Shown here piece after piece: positions 8,366 to 16,893 of a DNA stretch of 51,555 bases. Numbering within the stretch: position 1 is the stretch's first letter; each line of letters begins with the position of its first letter. Under the pieces are notes generated by a model. It saw only the letters and a list, made by a program, of their open reading frames with translations. It was not told where the DNA came from and made no database searches. The stretch spans positions 38,323 through 89,877 of the forward strand of contig CAYMWF010000001.1 in assembly GCA_964394085.1 (NCBI GenBank). Direction: 5' to 3'. The DNA comes from CAYMWF01 sp964394085 [NCBI: uncultured Gemmatimonadota bacterium] (GTDB taxonomy: Bacteria > GCA-2686955 > CAYMWF01). The position numbers and the translations under genes are program-made.

Positions 8366-9712
8366 ATGCCGGAACAATTTTTTTTATCGACACTTCACGG
8401 TTTCTGGGACGTGGTCGGCGAGATGTCGCCCTACCTCCTGTTCGGTTTTCTCGTGGCGGGGATACTGTCGGTGGTTTTCAAGCGGGAAACCGTCGAGCGG
8501 CACCTGGGCGGCAGTTCGGCGGGCACCGTAGTAAAAGCATCGCTTTTCGGAATTCCGCTGCCTCTCTGTTCCTGCGGCGTGATTCCGGTGACGGCTTCTC
8601 TACGCCGGAACGGCGCGAGCAAGGGCGCTTCCCTCTCTTTTCTCCTCTCCACGCCGCAGACCGGCGTCGACAGCATCGCCGTCACCTACAGTCTCCTGGG
8701 GCCGCTGTACGCCGCGTTCAGACCCCTGGCCGCTCTCCTCTCCGGACTCCTCGGAGGTTTCGCGGCCGTCCTCTTCGATAAATCCGAATCGCCGCCGCCG
8801 GTTTCACCGGTTGATTCGACAGCCGGAGTCCCCCCGGGGAATCCCGCGGCTGATTCAACCGCTTCGGGGGCCTGCAGCGACGGGTGCTGCTCCGTGGACG
8901 AGTCGGAAACCCCCTCAGGAAACCGCGGGCCGGTGACCCGCGCAGTCGAATACGGGTTCTTCACCCTCCCGGGCGACATCGGAAAGCCTCTCCTGACCGG
9001 CCTGGTCGCCGCGGGGCTGATTTCCGCCGCGATCCCCCACGATTTTTTCGCCGGAAGCCTGGGATCCGGTCTTCCCGCCATGCTGCTGATGATGCTTGTC
9101 GGGCTGCCTGTCTACGTGTGCGCCACGGCGTCGGTCCCGATCGCCGCCGCCCTCATCCTCAAGGGGGTCTCACCGGGCGCCGCCCTCGTGTTCCTGATGA
9201 CCGGGCCGGCAACGAATATAGCAGCCGTCACCACCGTCTGGACGGTGCTGGGAAGACGCACTACCGTGATCTACCTGGGCGCAGTGCTGATATCCGCGCT
9301 TTTTTCGGGGATAGCCCTCGATTACATATTCAGGATCGAGGGGGTTACACCTTCCCCCGGAACGCATTCGATGCTTCCGGCCTGGATCAAAACCGTTTCG
9401 ACGATCGCCCTGTTCGCGGTTGTCGGGCACGCTTTGATCCGCCCGAAACTGGCCGGAGGACGAGTAACGGCCGGTAAAAAGTCTGATGAACCTGAAGGAG
9501 TCGAACCGGTGACAATGAAGATCGAAGGAATGACCTGCAGCCACTGCGCCGCGAGCGTGAAAAGGGCCCTCGAAGGGTGCCCCGGCGTGGATGAGGCGGA
9601 AGTGGACCAGACGCGAAATTCCGCAGTTATCCGCGGAACCGGCTACGATGCCGAAACTTTGCACGGGGCTGTGGAATCGCTGGGATACAGGGTGGTTGAG
9701 ATGCTCGAATAA
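8366..9712 (+). CDS. SO_0444-type Cu/Zn efflux permease with C-terminal HMA domain
   Basis: A 448-residue polytopic inner-membrane protein. Two four-helix permease halves of the DUF318/ArsP-like family flank a cytosolic loop. The first half contains PLPLCSCGVIPV and STPQTGVDS, hallmarks of the SO_0444 family. The loop (about residues 150-180) carries a Cys cluster (CSDGCC). After the last helix a complete heavy-metal-associated domain begins near residue 380, with the metal site GMTCSHCAAS. The family exports copper/zinc-type ions. The fused HMA domain may deliver or sense the metal, replacing a separate chaperone. It starts immediately after the preceding stop. No metal-responsive regulator is nearby. 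Confidence 0.85.
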   Translation: MPEQFFLSTLHGFWDVVGEMSPYLLFGFLVAGILSVVFKRETVERHLGGSSAGTVVKASLFGIPLPLCSCGVIPVTASLRRNGASKGASLSFLLSTPQTGVDSIAVTYSLLGPLYAAFRPLAALLSGLLGGFAAVLFDKSESPPPVSPVDSTAGVPPGNPAADSTASGACSDGCCSVDESETPSGNRGPVTRAVEYGFFTLPGDIGKPLLTGLVAAGLISAAIPHDFFAGSLGSGLPAMLLMMLVGLPVYVCATASVPIAAALILKGVSPGAALVFLMTGPATNIAAVTTVWTVLGRRTTVIYLGAVLISALFSGIALDYIFRIEGVTPSPGTHSMLPAWIKTVSTIALFAVVGHALIRPKLAGGRVTAGKKSDEPEGVEPVTMKIEGMTCSHCAASVKRALEGCPGVDEAEVDQTRNSAVIRGTGYDAETLHGAVESLGYRVVEMLE

Positions 9713-9829
9713 GAACGAGTCCCTTCAACATTCCCGCCTAGGATGACACCCGCCTCCTCGATGGTATCGGAAGGCGACGGTCCGGATAGATTTCCCCTGC
9801 CGGAAAAGCGTCATCCGGTGCGTCAACTG

Positions 9830-10864
9830 TCAGGTCAGAGCAAGGGTATAAAACCAGCCGTCCCTGTCGCCGAAGAGAGACGAAGACACGCCCGGGGGAA
9901 GGCCGTTGTTTACAAACATGGGAGCGGGGAGGAACTGGGGATCGGCGCGGAACCCTCCCAGCCGCATCAGTCTCCTGAACCTGACGAACGGTGCGAGAGC
10001 CATGTGAAGCCTTTCGGCTTTTTCCCGCGAGGCGAAAGCCCTGGCGAATTCGATTGCCGTCATGAACAGCCGGAGCTTCCCGGCCGGCACCAGCAGATCA
10101 TCCACCGACGCGGCCCTGCCCGCTGCGTCGTCGTAGGTGTGCATAACCATGTAGCCGCGACAGTTTTTTCCCTCGCTTATTCTGAAAATCCTGTACGGCC
10201 CGCCGGGCTGCTCGCGGTACCTCCACTCGAGGATGGCCGGACTCGAAAATACGCAGACCGGGTAGGTGGCCGCGACCCTGTTCAGTTCCTCTCGGTCCAG
10301 TTCCTCCTCGACAGACTCTACTTGGTCTATCGATACCCCGCCGCCCCGGCCGGACTTTCCTCGAACGAGTTTCGAACCGGCTTTCCAGAGCATCGAGCCC
10401 GATCCTGAACCCGCCGTTCTCAGGGCCATGACCTCGAAGGGAGAGATCTCAAAAAAATCGGAATTTCGCAGAACCAGCCGCCAGATCTCGAGAGCTACTT
10501 CGTTCGCCAGGCCGCATGTGGGATCGCTGAAATTCAGCACCTCCCGGGCGAGGGTGATCCCCCGGCCCCTTCCGCTGCGGGAGATCTTGAAATCCCTGAT
10601 GACGTTGACCGTTCCGACGGTTCCGCCTGCAGCCAGGCAGAGACGGATGGAGCCCATCACTCCGTCGATATCCTCACCACGCCGAAGAAGGAGAAGAGGT
10701 CCTTTCCTTATACCGGTCCTGGGTGCGTGGTACATCCAGTCCACGTACGCCGCGGTCCGTTCCCTCAGCTCCTCGTTTTCTTCCGCAGGTCTCCCGGAGA
10801 GAAAATCGATGAGCGGTTCCCTGTCCGCGGGGGAATAAGGTGAAACTCTTCGCTCAACTTTCAT
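9830..10864 (-). CDS. GNAT-fold acetyltransferase-like protein
   Basis: A 344-residue soluble protein with no signal peptide. The N-terminal half has GNAT character: a strand-turn-strand leading to FKISRSGRGRGITLA, which resembles the acetyl-CoA pyrophosphate loop (R/Q-x-x-G-x-G/A). The second half contains LEWRYREQPGGPYRIF, a signature seen in tandem GNAT-like proteins encoded near polysaccharide and sugar-modification genes. It probably acylates a sugar or amino-sugar intermediate; the acceptor cannot be inferred. It is the last gene of the minus-strand block, 111 bp after the PqqD-like gene. Assignment rests on motif and context and is moderate. Confidence 0.6.
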   Translation of the reverse strand: MKVERRVSPYSPADREPLIDFLSGRPAEENEELRERTAAYVDWMYHAPRTGIRKGPLLLLRRGEDIDGVMGSIRLCLAAGGTVGTVNVIRDFKISRSGRGRGITLAREVLNFSDPTCGLANEVALEIWRLVLRNSDFFEISPFEVMALRTAGSGSGSMLWKAGSKLVRGKSGRGGGVSIDQVESVEEELDREELNRVAATYPVCVFSSPAILEWRYREQPGGPYRIFRISEGKNCRGYMVMHTYDDAAGRAASVDDLLVPAGKLRLFMTAIEFARAFASREKAERLHMALAPFVRFRRLMRLGGFRADPQFLPAPMFVNNGLPPGVSSSLFGDRDGWFYTLALT

Positions 10865-10975
10865 GGATTCTTGATCCCGTCCGGTCGGGGTGAAAAAGCC
10901 CGGACCCTGAATCGGGTTCGCAGGGAAGCAGGATCAACGGGTGACGGATGTGCCGGACACGCCGACTGCGCCGGA

Positions 10976-11302
10976 TCAGGTTTGGTTCTCTGTTCCGCCG
11001 GTCACGAGGATAACGGCGCCGGCTTCGACCAGGTTCTCGAGATATTCGAGTATATCCCGCTCTATCTCGCTTCTGTCGGCATCGTAAGCGGCGGCCGCCT
11101 TTTCGATTATCCCGCCGACGCTCCGCCTTCCGTCCAGGAGCCGCCAGATCCAAGCGCCCATTTCGTCCAGGCGGTATATATAGTCGTCCATGTCGCTGAC
11201 GCTCTGCCTTACGGGCACGAGAAGGTACTCGTCGCAGATGTCGCGGAACACCATGTCGGGGTTGCGTTTATAGATTCTGTCCATCCGGATGCCTGACTTC
11301 AT
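10976..11302 (-). CDS. PqqD family small protein
   Basis: A 108-residue protein with the PqqD winged-helix fold pattern: a strand pair (YLLVPV), then MDDYIYRLDEMGAWIW, then LLDGRRSVGGIIE, then a helix ending VEAGAVIL. PqqD-like proteins bind leader peptides as partners of radical SAM/SPASM enzymes, and they also occur beside nucleotidyltransferase-family proteins in exopolysaccharide and RiPP loci. Both partner types occur in this block (13.3-22.7 kb). It is separated from them by the Na/Pi-PhoU genes. No precursor peptide is recognisable nearby, so a role outside RiPP biosynthesis is equally possible. Confidence 0.75.
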   Translation of the reverse strand: MKSGIRMDRIYKRNPDMVFRDICDEYLLVPVRQSVSDMDDYIYRLDEMGAWIWRLLDGRRSVGGIIEKAAAAYDADRSEIERDILEYLENLVEAGAVILVTGGTENQT

Positions 11303-11380
11303 TTACGTGACTGAATGTATATTTGGAACCCGGCTTCCCATTTGCCTCGGGAATAGCCCGGTTTTATTCGAGCCGGCCGG

Positions 11381-12067
11381 TCACTTCTTATTCCTGTCAT
11401 GAAATTTGTACCCGATCCTGTGGAAGGGGCCGCCCGTGGCCGAGGCGATATTATGCAGGTGCGCGGAAACCCGTTTTATGTAACGGACGATCAGAACGTA
11501 CGCCATCATTTCCTTGGGGACGGTGTCCAGGCAGGATGCCGACTGGAAGGCTTTCTTCAGCTCCGCGTTGCACTTCGGGCTCAATTCACCGAAGCAGACA
11601 GCCACCTTTCGCGCGGCCTCCCGGTCGTTGTCCCGGAAGGCCAGGAGCGTATCGTCGAACAGTTTATCCGTGCTCCCCACGAGTTCGTCGATCAAGACGG
11701 TATATTCCGAATTGTCGATCCGGTCGGGCACCATCTCGATCACTTCGGCGAGGTTTTTCGTATAATCCCCGATCCTCTCCAGGTCTATTACGATGCTCAC
11801 CAGGACGAGCCCCGTGATGAGCCCTTCCCCATGGCTGAGAGCCAGGTGCTCCACCACTTTTTTCCTCACCGCCCGTTGCTCTTGGTTCAGTTCTATGTCC
11901 ATTTCCCGGAGACCGCCGAGGATATCCGCGCTCACATCCGACCTCATGGCCGACACGATTTTCCCGAACATCTTCTTGGTTGTCAGCAGCATCTCGGTGC
12001 AGTCATCGTATGCTTCGCTGAGAAGATCGTCCTTACTCTTGACCAGGCCTAACAGCTCTTTCCACAT
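11381..12067 (-). CDS. PhoU domain protein
   Basis: A 228-residue all-helical cytoplasmic protein of PhoU length, with two repeats of the three-helix PhoU unit. The conserved middle segment IDLERIGDYTKNLAEVI and a second copy (YIKRVSAHLHNIASA) supply the acidic and basic residues of the family metal-cluster site. It follows the Na/Pi symporter by about 20 bp in the same direction. The family links phosphate uptake to regulation, and with an adjacent symporter it most likely controls that transporter. No pst genes or PhoR/PhoB are in the window. The symbol phoU is avoided because this is a transporter-linked paralog. Confidence 0.85.
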   Translation of the reverse strand: MWKELLGLVKSKDDLLSEAYDDCTEMLLTTKKMFGKIVSAMRSDVSADILGGLREMDIELNQEQRAVRKKVVEHLALSHGEGLITGLVLVSIVIDLERIGDYTKNLAEVIEMVPDRIDNSEYTVLIDELVGSTDKLFDDTLLAFRDNDREAARKVAVCFGELSPKCNAELKKAFQSASCLDTVPKEMMAYVLIVRYIKRVSAHLHNIASATGGPFHRIGYKFHDRNKK

Positions 12068-12087
12068 AATAATCTCCTGAAGATCGA

Positions 12088-13236
12088 TTACTTGAGAACA
12101 ACGAACATGATCGGTACCAGGTAAATCAGAAAATAAACGATGACGCAGGCGGCCAGCGCCTTGTTCGATTTCGTGGCGAACCGCGCGAACATCTGGGACA
12201 TAGTGATCGGGATGAACCTGAGGGGATAGAGCAGGAGCATCCCCGAAATGTTGAACAGCAGGTGGACGATTGCCAGGGTAAGACCGAGTGTCCCGGTTCC
12301 CGATGTGCTGGACGAGCCCGTGGTGGCGAAGGCCATGGCCGCGAGCAGCGCCGTGATCGTAGTTCCGATATTCGCCCCGAGGGTATAGGGGAATATCTGG
12401 TGGATCGTAAGTATACCCGCACCCGCGAGCGGAACGATTAGAGACGTGGTGACGGAGCTCGACTGCACCAGCGCTGTAACCATGATACCGGCCACGAAAC
12501 TTACGAAAGCCCTGCCGAAGATGAACCTGTCGATGGCGAGAGTCAGCTTGCGGAGCAGCATCGAGCGCATCAGCTTTACGAAGAGCGTCAGGCTGGTGAA
12601 CAGCCCTACAAGTCCGATAAACAGCGAAACCCAGTCGTTCGGGGAAACTTCCATGATCCAGTGGGCCACCGGTTTCAGAACGGCCTGTAGACCGCGGAAT
12701 TCCCCGACTTCCGTGCCGAACAGCGTATCCGTAAGAAACAGGGCGCCCCTTTCGAGGAAATGGGTCGAAATTTCCAGCGGGAAAATCACGATAACGGCGC
12801 AGACATTGAAAAAGTCGTGAACCGTCGATACCGCGAAAGCCCTCTCGAACTCGTCTTTTCGCTTGATATGGCCGAGGGACACGATGGTATTCGTTATAGT
12901 AGTTCCTATATTGGCGCCCATCACCATCGGAATAGCCACCCGCAGGGGAAATACGCCGCCCGCCACGAACCCCACCAGCAGCGATGTCACCGTGGACGAG
13001 CTCTGGACCAGGCTCGTCACCAGCATCCCCATTAAAAGACCGATCAAAGGGTTTGCCGCGGTTCGGGTCAGGAAATCGCCGGCATATCCTCCGGTGAACG
13101 CTTTCATCGAGCTTCCCATCACCTTGATCGATACGAAAAAGATGAAAAGAACCCCGACAAGCGCCACTAAGCGTAAAGCGACATCGAGTTTTGAGGCTGT
13201 GGATTCCGGTCTCGCGGTGGAAGCCTGAATGGTCAT
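12088..13236 (-). CDS. Na+/phosphate symporter (NaPi-II/SLC34 family)
   Basis: A 382-residue inner-membrane transporter. Two inverted repeats each carry the diagnostic QSSS motif: LVQSSSTVTSLLVGFVAGG near residue 60 and ALVQSSSVTTSLIVPLAGAG near 257. Each is followed by a GANIGTTIT segment. This is the core of SLC34 sodium-coupled phosphate carriers. Eight or more hydrophobic segments are visible. It lacks the C-terminal PhoU extension found in many bacterial homologues; that function is supplied by the separate PhoU gene about 20 bp downstream. AGAGG precedes the start. A near-consensus sigma-70 promoter lies just upstream. Confidence 0.9.
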   Translation of the reverse strand: MTIQASTARPESTASKLDVALRLVALVGVLFIFFVSIKVMGSSMKAFTGGYAGDFLTRTAANPLIGLLMGMLVTSLVQSSSTVTSLLVGFVAGGVFPLRVAIPMVMGANIGTTITNTIVSLGHIKRKDEFERAFAVSTVHDFFNVCAVIVIFPLEISTHFLERGALFLTDTLFGTEVGEFRGLQAVLKPVAHWIMEVSPNDWVSLFIGLVGLFTSLTLFVKLMRSMLLRKLTLAIDRFIFGRAFVSFVAGIMVTALVQSSSVTTSLIVPLAGAGILTIHQIFPYTLGANIGTTITALLAAMAFATTGSSSTSGTGTLGLTLAIVHLLFNISGMLLLYPLRFIPITMSQMFARFATKSNKALAACVIVYFLIYLVPIMFVVLK

Positions 13237-13264
13237 TCAGAATCCTCTCTTTAAGGAAAGCCGG

Positions 13265-13292
13265 ATTATAGAAGACCGGTGTTCGAAGTCAA
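13265..13292 (-). promoter_or_regulatory. Sigma-70 promoter of the Na/Pi-PhoU pair
   Basis: On the minus strand, TTGACT (13292-13287), a 16-nt spacer and a perfect TATAAT (13270-13265) precede the symporter start at 13236 by a 20-30 nt leader. The -35 box overlaps the last codons and stop of the nucleotidyltransferase gene (stop at 13291-13289), so the phosphate genes have their own promoter inside the larger block. No Pho box was recognised. Confidence 0.75.
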
Positions 13293-14611
13293 TTCCATTT
13301 TGTCCGGAGCCAGGAACGGGCCATCAGAAAGGGGCGGAGGAGGACCGCTGCGGCCGCTTTCGGCGCGGATGCTTTCTCCAGGTTGTATCTTTCTCTTATG
13401 TAGGCGGTTCCCGGGAACGCCCGGCGGATCAGGTGACCCGCCAGGATTCCCGCCCGGATTCTTCCGCTCCTGCTGAACTTATAGGCTGCTGAAACCTGGG
13501 CGGGCATCCCGAGTCTTTCCGTCGTCTCGTCCGTCGCCCATTGTCGGCGCGTCAGCATCGAGCCGTTTTTTATCTCGCTGTGTATACGATCCGTATCCAG
13601 TCTCTCCATCAGCAGCGGGTGAAGGTCCTGATCATCGGCGAACCCCGGCAGATCAGCCAGCGCCAGGCATGCGGCGAAGTAAACCTGGGTCAACACGCCG
13701 GCTTCCTCAGCCAGGCCGGTGAAATGGGGCGAGGACAGGGAAAAGTCGCAGGAGTCGAAAAACAGCCTGAGGTCGGCAAGCTGCAGAAGCGAGTTCCTGA
13801 CATGGCTTATCATGTGAACGGCCAGGTGGATGAGAAAATCCTCGGGAAGAAGCTGCCGCACCGGGACGCCCAGCAGAAATCCCGGTCTGCTCCTGTCGAA
13901 GAGAGCTTCCGTATCGACTTTATAAGGGCCTGCGGATTCTCCCACCATGGTGTGCAGCTCGAGATGGAACCCGAATTTTTTATGCATGAGCGGGGCGATG
14001 TGGTGGACTTCCCTCCTGTACCTTCGCTGCTCCCGCGGATCCAGGATATGCCGGAACCCCACTTCCAGGGCGGTTGCTTCGGCGCGGGGTGCGTCGGACT
14101 TCCTGACCAGGAGATCCACGTCATCCATAGGCCGCTGAGCCGGCAGCCGGTAGAGTTTCTCCGCGAGATAGATGCCTTTCAGGGGAATGACCTGCAGGCT
14201 TTCTTCGTTGAATCTCCTCAGAAGATTCGCCGTACCCCGGTTGATGGCGGTATGGCGGACCAGGTTTCTATAAAAATACTGGTTGAACGCTTCGGTCATC
14301 CCGGAAAGGACGCTTTCCCCGTCGGGTCTGTTCCGTGCCGCGTCATACAGAAGAGGTGCGAGTGAATGAATTTCCGCGAGCCTGATGAATGCCGCCTGAT
14401 CGATGTCCCCCCGTTTCATCCGTTCATCCAGAACCTCGCCGAGGTTCCAATCGGGAAGCCTGTGAACCACGGCCCAGAGAGCTTTCAATTCAGGGGTGTA
14501 CGGAGCGCCGTCGATGTCCGGTGGCCTGCAGGTGTGAGACTCCGGTTCAATACAATCACCGCCCGGCGCCTGCCGTCGCGGAATGTCTGGTGGTCGCGAT
14601 AAAAAAATCAT
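13289..14611 (-). CDS. NTP_transf_5-type nucleotidyltransferase family protein
   Basis: A 440-residue cytoplasmic protein. The RPMDDVDLLV segment near residue 180, preceded by the LKGIYLAEKLY helix, matches the uncharacterised nucleotidyltransferase family (Pfam NTP_transf_5), with the D-x-D pair as the metal site. This family is common in exopolysaccharide and RiPP loci, often with PqqD-like proteins, and probably transfers a nucleotidyl group to a sugar or peptide-linked acceptor; this is not established. Its ATG overlaps the TGA of the upstream sulfatase-like gene by one base (TGATG), indicating translational coupling. The first 40 residues are poorly conserved-looking and a later start is possible. 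Confidence 0.7.
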   Translation of the reverse strand: MIFLSRPPDIPRRQAPGGDCIEPESHTCRPPDIDGAPYTPELKALWAVVHRLPDWNLGEVLDERMKRGDIDQAAFIRLAEIHSLAPLLYDAARNRPDGESVLSGMTEAFNQYFYRNLVRHTAINRGTANLLRRFNEESLQVIPLKGIYLAEKLYRLPAQRPMDDVDLLVRKSDAPRAEATALEVGFRHILDPREQRRYRREVHHIAPLMHKKFGFHLELHTMVGESAGPYKVDTEALFDRSRPGFLLGVPVRQLLPEDFLIHLAVHMISHVRNSLLQLADLRLFFDSCDFSLSSPHFTGLAEEAGVLTQVYFAACLALADLPGFADDQDLHPLLMERLDTDRIHSEIKNGSMLTRRQWATDETTERLGMPAQVSAAYKFSRSGRIRAGILAGHLIRRAFPGTAYIRERYNLEKASAPKAAAAVLLRPFLMARSWLRTKWN

Positions 14612-16893
14612 CAGTTCAGGTAACCCAGCGCTTTCAATCCCTCAGCTTCATCTTTTGATATTTCTCTTTTTGAGAAAGCACTTTCCGGCGTTGTTTTTCG
14701 GGTCCAGTCGTCCAGCCAGCTCCTGAGGCTGCCGCATACTTCGGGCAGGGAGTCGGCCAGGTTGTTCGACTCCGAACCCGGCGGACCCCTGTACAGCTCT
14801 TCCAGAGCGAGAGAATCCGTTATAACATATTGCCAGCCATCGATCCTTATCGCTCTCTTGTCAAGCGCCGCTTCGGGCCTGTATGTCGACGCGAAAACCA
14901 CCCTGTCCTCGGTTTCCGCGCCGCTCAGGACCGGCAGCAGGGAGCATCCTTCCAGGTTTTCCGGAGCATCCGCTCCACAGAGTTCGAGAATCGTAGGGAG
15001 GATATCCACCTGCCTGACCTGGGTCGCTACCCGCTTCCCGGCCGGGACTCCCGGGTAGCGGATGATCAGCGGCACCCTGAGCAGCGAGTCGTAAAGCTGG
15101 TGCACATGACCTATACTTCCGTGGTCGCCCAGATTTTCGCCGTGATCCGACGTAAAGACCACGATCATCCTGTCCAGGAAACCGAGCTCCCTGCATTTAT
15201 CGAGCAGCCGCCCAATCTGGCGGTCTGCGAACTCGACCTCCCCGTCGTACCGGTCATTGAGATCTTCGATGCTGAATGCTTCCTTGAAAACACCTTCCAT
15301 CAGGACGGTGAGCGGCCCATCGGTCGGGTTTTCGAGAATAACCGACCCGTCATGCTCGAGCCAGGCGCCGTTTCTGTGAGGTCCGTCTTCGAGTATGACC
15401 CAGTTCGCGTCCCGGCTCCATGTAACCGGAGGATCCGAGAGGAATTTCAGATGTTTCACCTTATAAGTAACGTTCCCGCCGCCCAGGGGAACCGGTTCCC
15501 TGTGCGAAATGAACCGGAGAACCGAGAGACCCGGGCGAACCGTGAACCTGGCGAAGCTCGATCCGTCCAGGTTGAAAAGGAACTCCTCGACGGGCGAAAG
15601 ATTGAGGGTAAGCTCCATCGAGCCGGGAACGTGGTCCTCCCGCCGTGGAAGGTAGGGTTCGTGTGGATCCGAGAAGTGAGCCCACAACAGAAAGGATTCG
15701 TTTCTGAGCTTCTCAAGTTCGATCAGGGCCAGGTCGGCTGTTTCATCGCCGTTTTTCCAGTATTTTTCCCTGCCCTCCAGGTCGATATACCGGTCGAAAC
15801 CCCGGGAGAAGCCGAATCCTTTACCGAGGACCGAGAGGGAAATCACCGCGGAAGTCCGGTAACCGCGTCCGGCAAGCAGGTCCGCCAGGGTAGGCGCCGC
15901 ATCGGGCAGCCTGTGACCGTTTACCGTCACCCCCAGGGAGCGCGGATAGCGGGATGTCAGGATCGCCGCGTGAGAGGGGGCGGTCATGGGCGCATGGGAA
16001 TAGGCGCGTTCGAACAGAACCCCTTCCGACGCCAGCCGGTCGATGGACGGAGTCGATACGCCGGAAGCGCCGTAGCATCCGAGCCGGTCAGCCCGCAGGG
16101 TATCCATAATCAACAGGAGCACCGGTCTGGCTGCCGTATCTACGGGCGGCACCCGCACGCCCTGCGACACCAGCCGCAAACCGTGCCAGCCGGCCCAGTC
16201 GTTCCGCCCGTCTCCCGCCGGTCCGTTCAACGTCTCCAGGAAAAAGGAGACTTTCGACCCGGAGAATCCGCTCAGATCCAGCCTGCATCTCCTCCAGGCG
16301 GACCCTTCCGGGTCGATTCTCGGATCCAGGTACCGGGAAAAGAGAACCCGGTCTCTCAGGATTCCCAGGACGCCTACCCTGAATTCAACTCCGTCACCGG
16401 CAAGGTCCATCGCCGGGCGGTTGACGGCGATTTCGAATTCGAGCCGGGCATTCCCGTGAACCGGCACCGGCGGGAATATGATTTTCGAATCGGGATGCTG
16501 GAAGATCACCTGCTTCCTTTCCAGACCGGCTTCGAACACGGTTCTCTGTACCGGAACCGGATTTTTTGTTGCATACCTGACCGTGCTCTTCTCGAGGAGC
16601 GGCTCGAGCAGTATCACTTGCTCGATTACAGCCGTCGCTTCATCCGGAGAGGGAGCGTCGACGCAACCCGCCGCATTTAAGAGGAAGACCATTACCAAAA
16701 GTGAACGCGGAAAGAGAACCAGGAATGAATCGATCAGCCGCAGGCGGCTGTTTCGTCCGATCGTCTGCCGCGATCGGGAATTCGGCGGGTTCCGTCCGGC
16801 AGCGGAGTGTTCGATATTCGAGACTCCCGGGCGGGGAAGCTTCAAGTCCCGGAGACGAGTTTGTTGTAGATGTACTGAACCTGGTTGGCGCAT
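14611..16893 (-). CDS. Sulfatase-fold (alkaline phosphatase superfamily) lipoprotein
   Basis: The N-terminus has a hydrophobic segment ending LLNAAGC, a possible lipobox. A beta-rich domain of about 170 residues follows. The sulfatase fold then begins at LLLIMDTLRADRLGCYG (metal Asp pair). The nucleophile motif reads T-A-P-S-H where sulfatases have C/S-x-P-x-R, so there is no residue for formylglycine. Metal-binding TSDHGENLGDHG comes later. An insertion of about 130 residues follows the SDPHEPYLP segment. It may be a phosphotransferase or phosphodiesterase-like enzyme and not a sulfatase. The start is uncertain: ATG 16893 overlaps the upstream gene by 52 bp, whereas TTG at 16845 would give the 4-bp TTGA overlap seen elsewhere in this operon. 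Confidence 0.8.
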   Translation of the reverse strand: MRQPGSVHLQQTRLRDLKLPRPGVSNIEHSAAGRNPPNSRSRQTIGRNSRLRLIDSFLVLFPRSLLVMVFLLNAAGCVDAPSPDEATAVIEQVILLEPLLEKSTVRYATKNPVPVQRTVFEAGLERKQVIFQHPDSKIIFPPVPVHGNARLEFEIAVNRPAMDLAGDGVEFRVGVLGILRDRVLFSRYLDPRIDPEGSAWRRCRLDLSGFSGSKVSFFLETLNGPAGDGRNDWAGWHGLRLVSQGVRVPPVDTAARPVLLLIMDTLRADRLGCYGASGVSTPSIDRLASEGVLFERAYSHAPMTAPSHAAILTSRYPRSLGVTVNGHRLPDAAPTLADLLAGRGYRTSAVISLSVLGKGFGFSRGFDRYIDLEGREKYWKNGDETADLALIELEKLRNESFLLWAHFSDPHEPYLPRREDHVPGSMELTLNLSPVEEFLFNLDGSSFARFTVRPGLSVLRFISHREPVPLGGGNVTYKVKHLKFLSDPPVTWSRDANWVILEDGPHRNGAWLEHDGSVILENPTDGPLTVLMEGVFKEAFSIEDLNDRYDGEVEFADRQIGRLLDKCRELGFLDRMIVVFTSDHGENLGDHGSIGHVHQLYDSLLRVPLIIRYPGVPAGKRVATQVRQVDILPTILELCGADAPENLEGCSLLPVLSGAETEDRVVFASTYRPEAALDKRAIRIDGWQYVITDSLALEELYRGPPGSESNNLADSLPEVCGSLRSWLDDWTRKTTPESAFSKREISKDEAEGLKALGYLN

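Noticed and set aside
14830-16680. Long open frame (about 616 codons) on the plus strand opposite the sulfatase-fold lipoprotein
   Set aside because: It is antisense to a protein with clear catalytic motifs; its translation is rich in Arg/Pro/Gly with no domain pattern, as expected from GC-rich codon shadowing.
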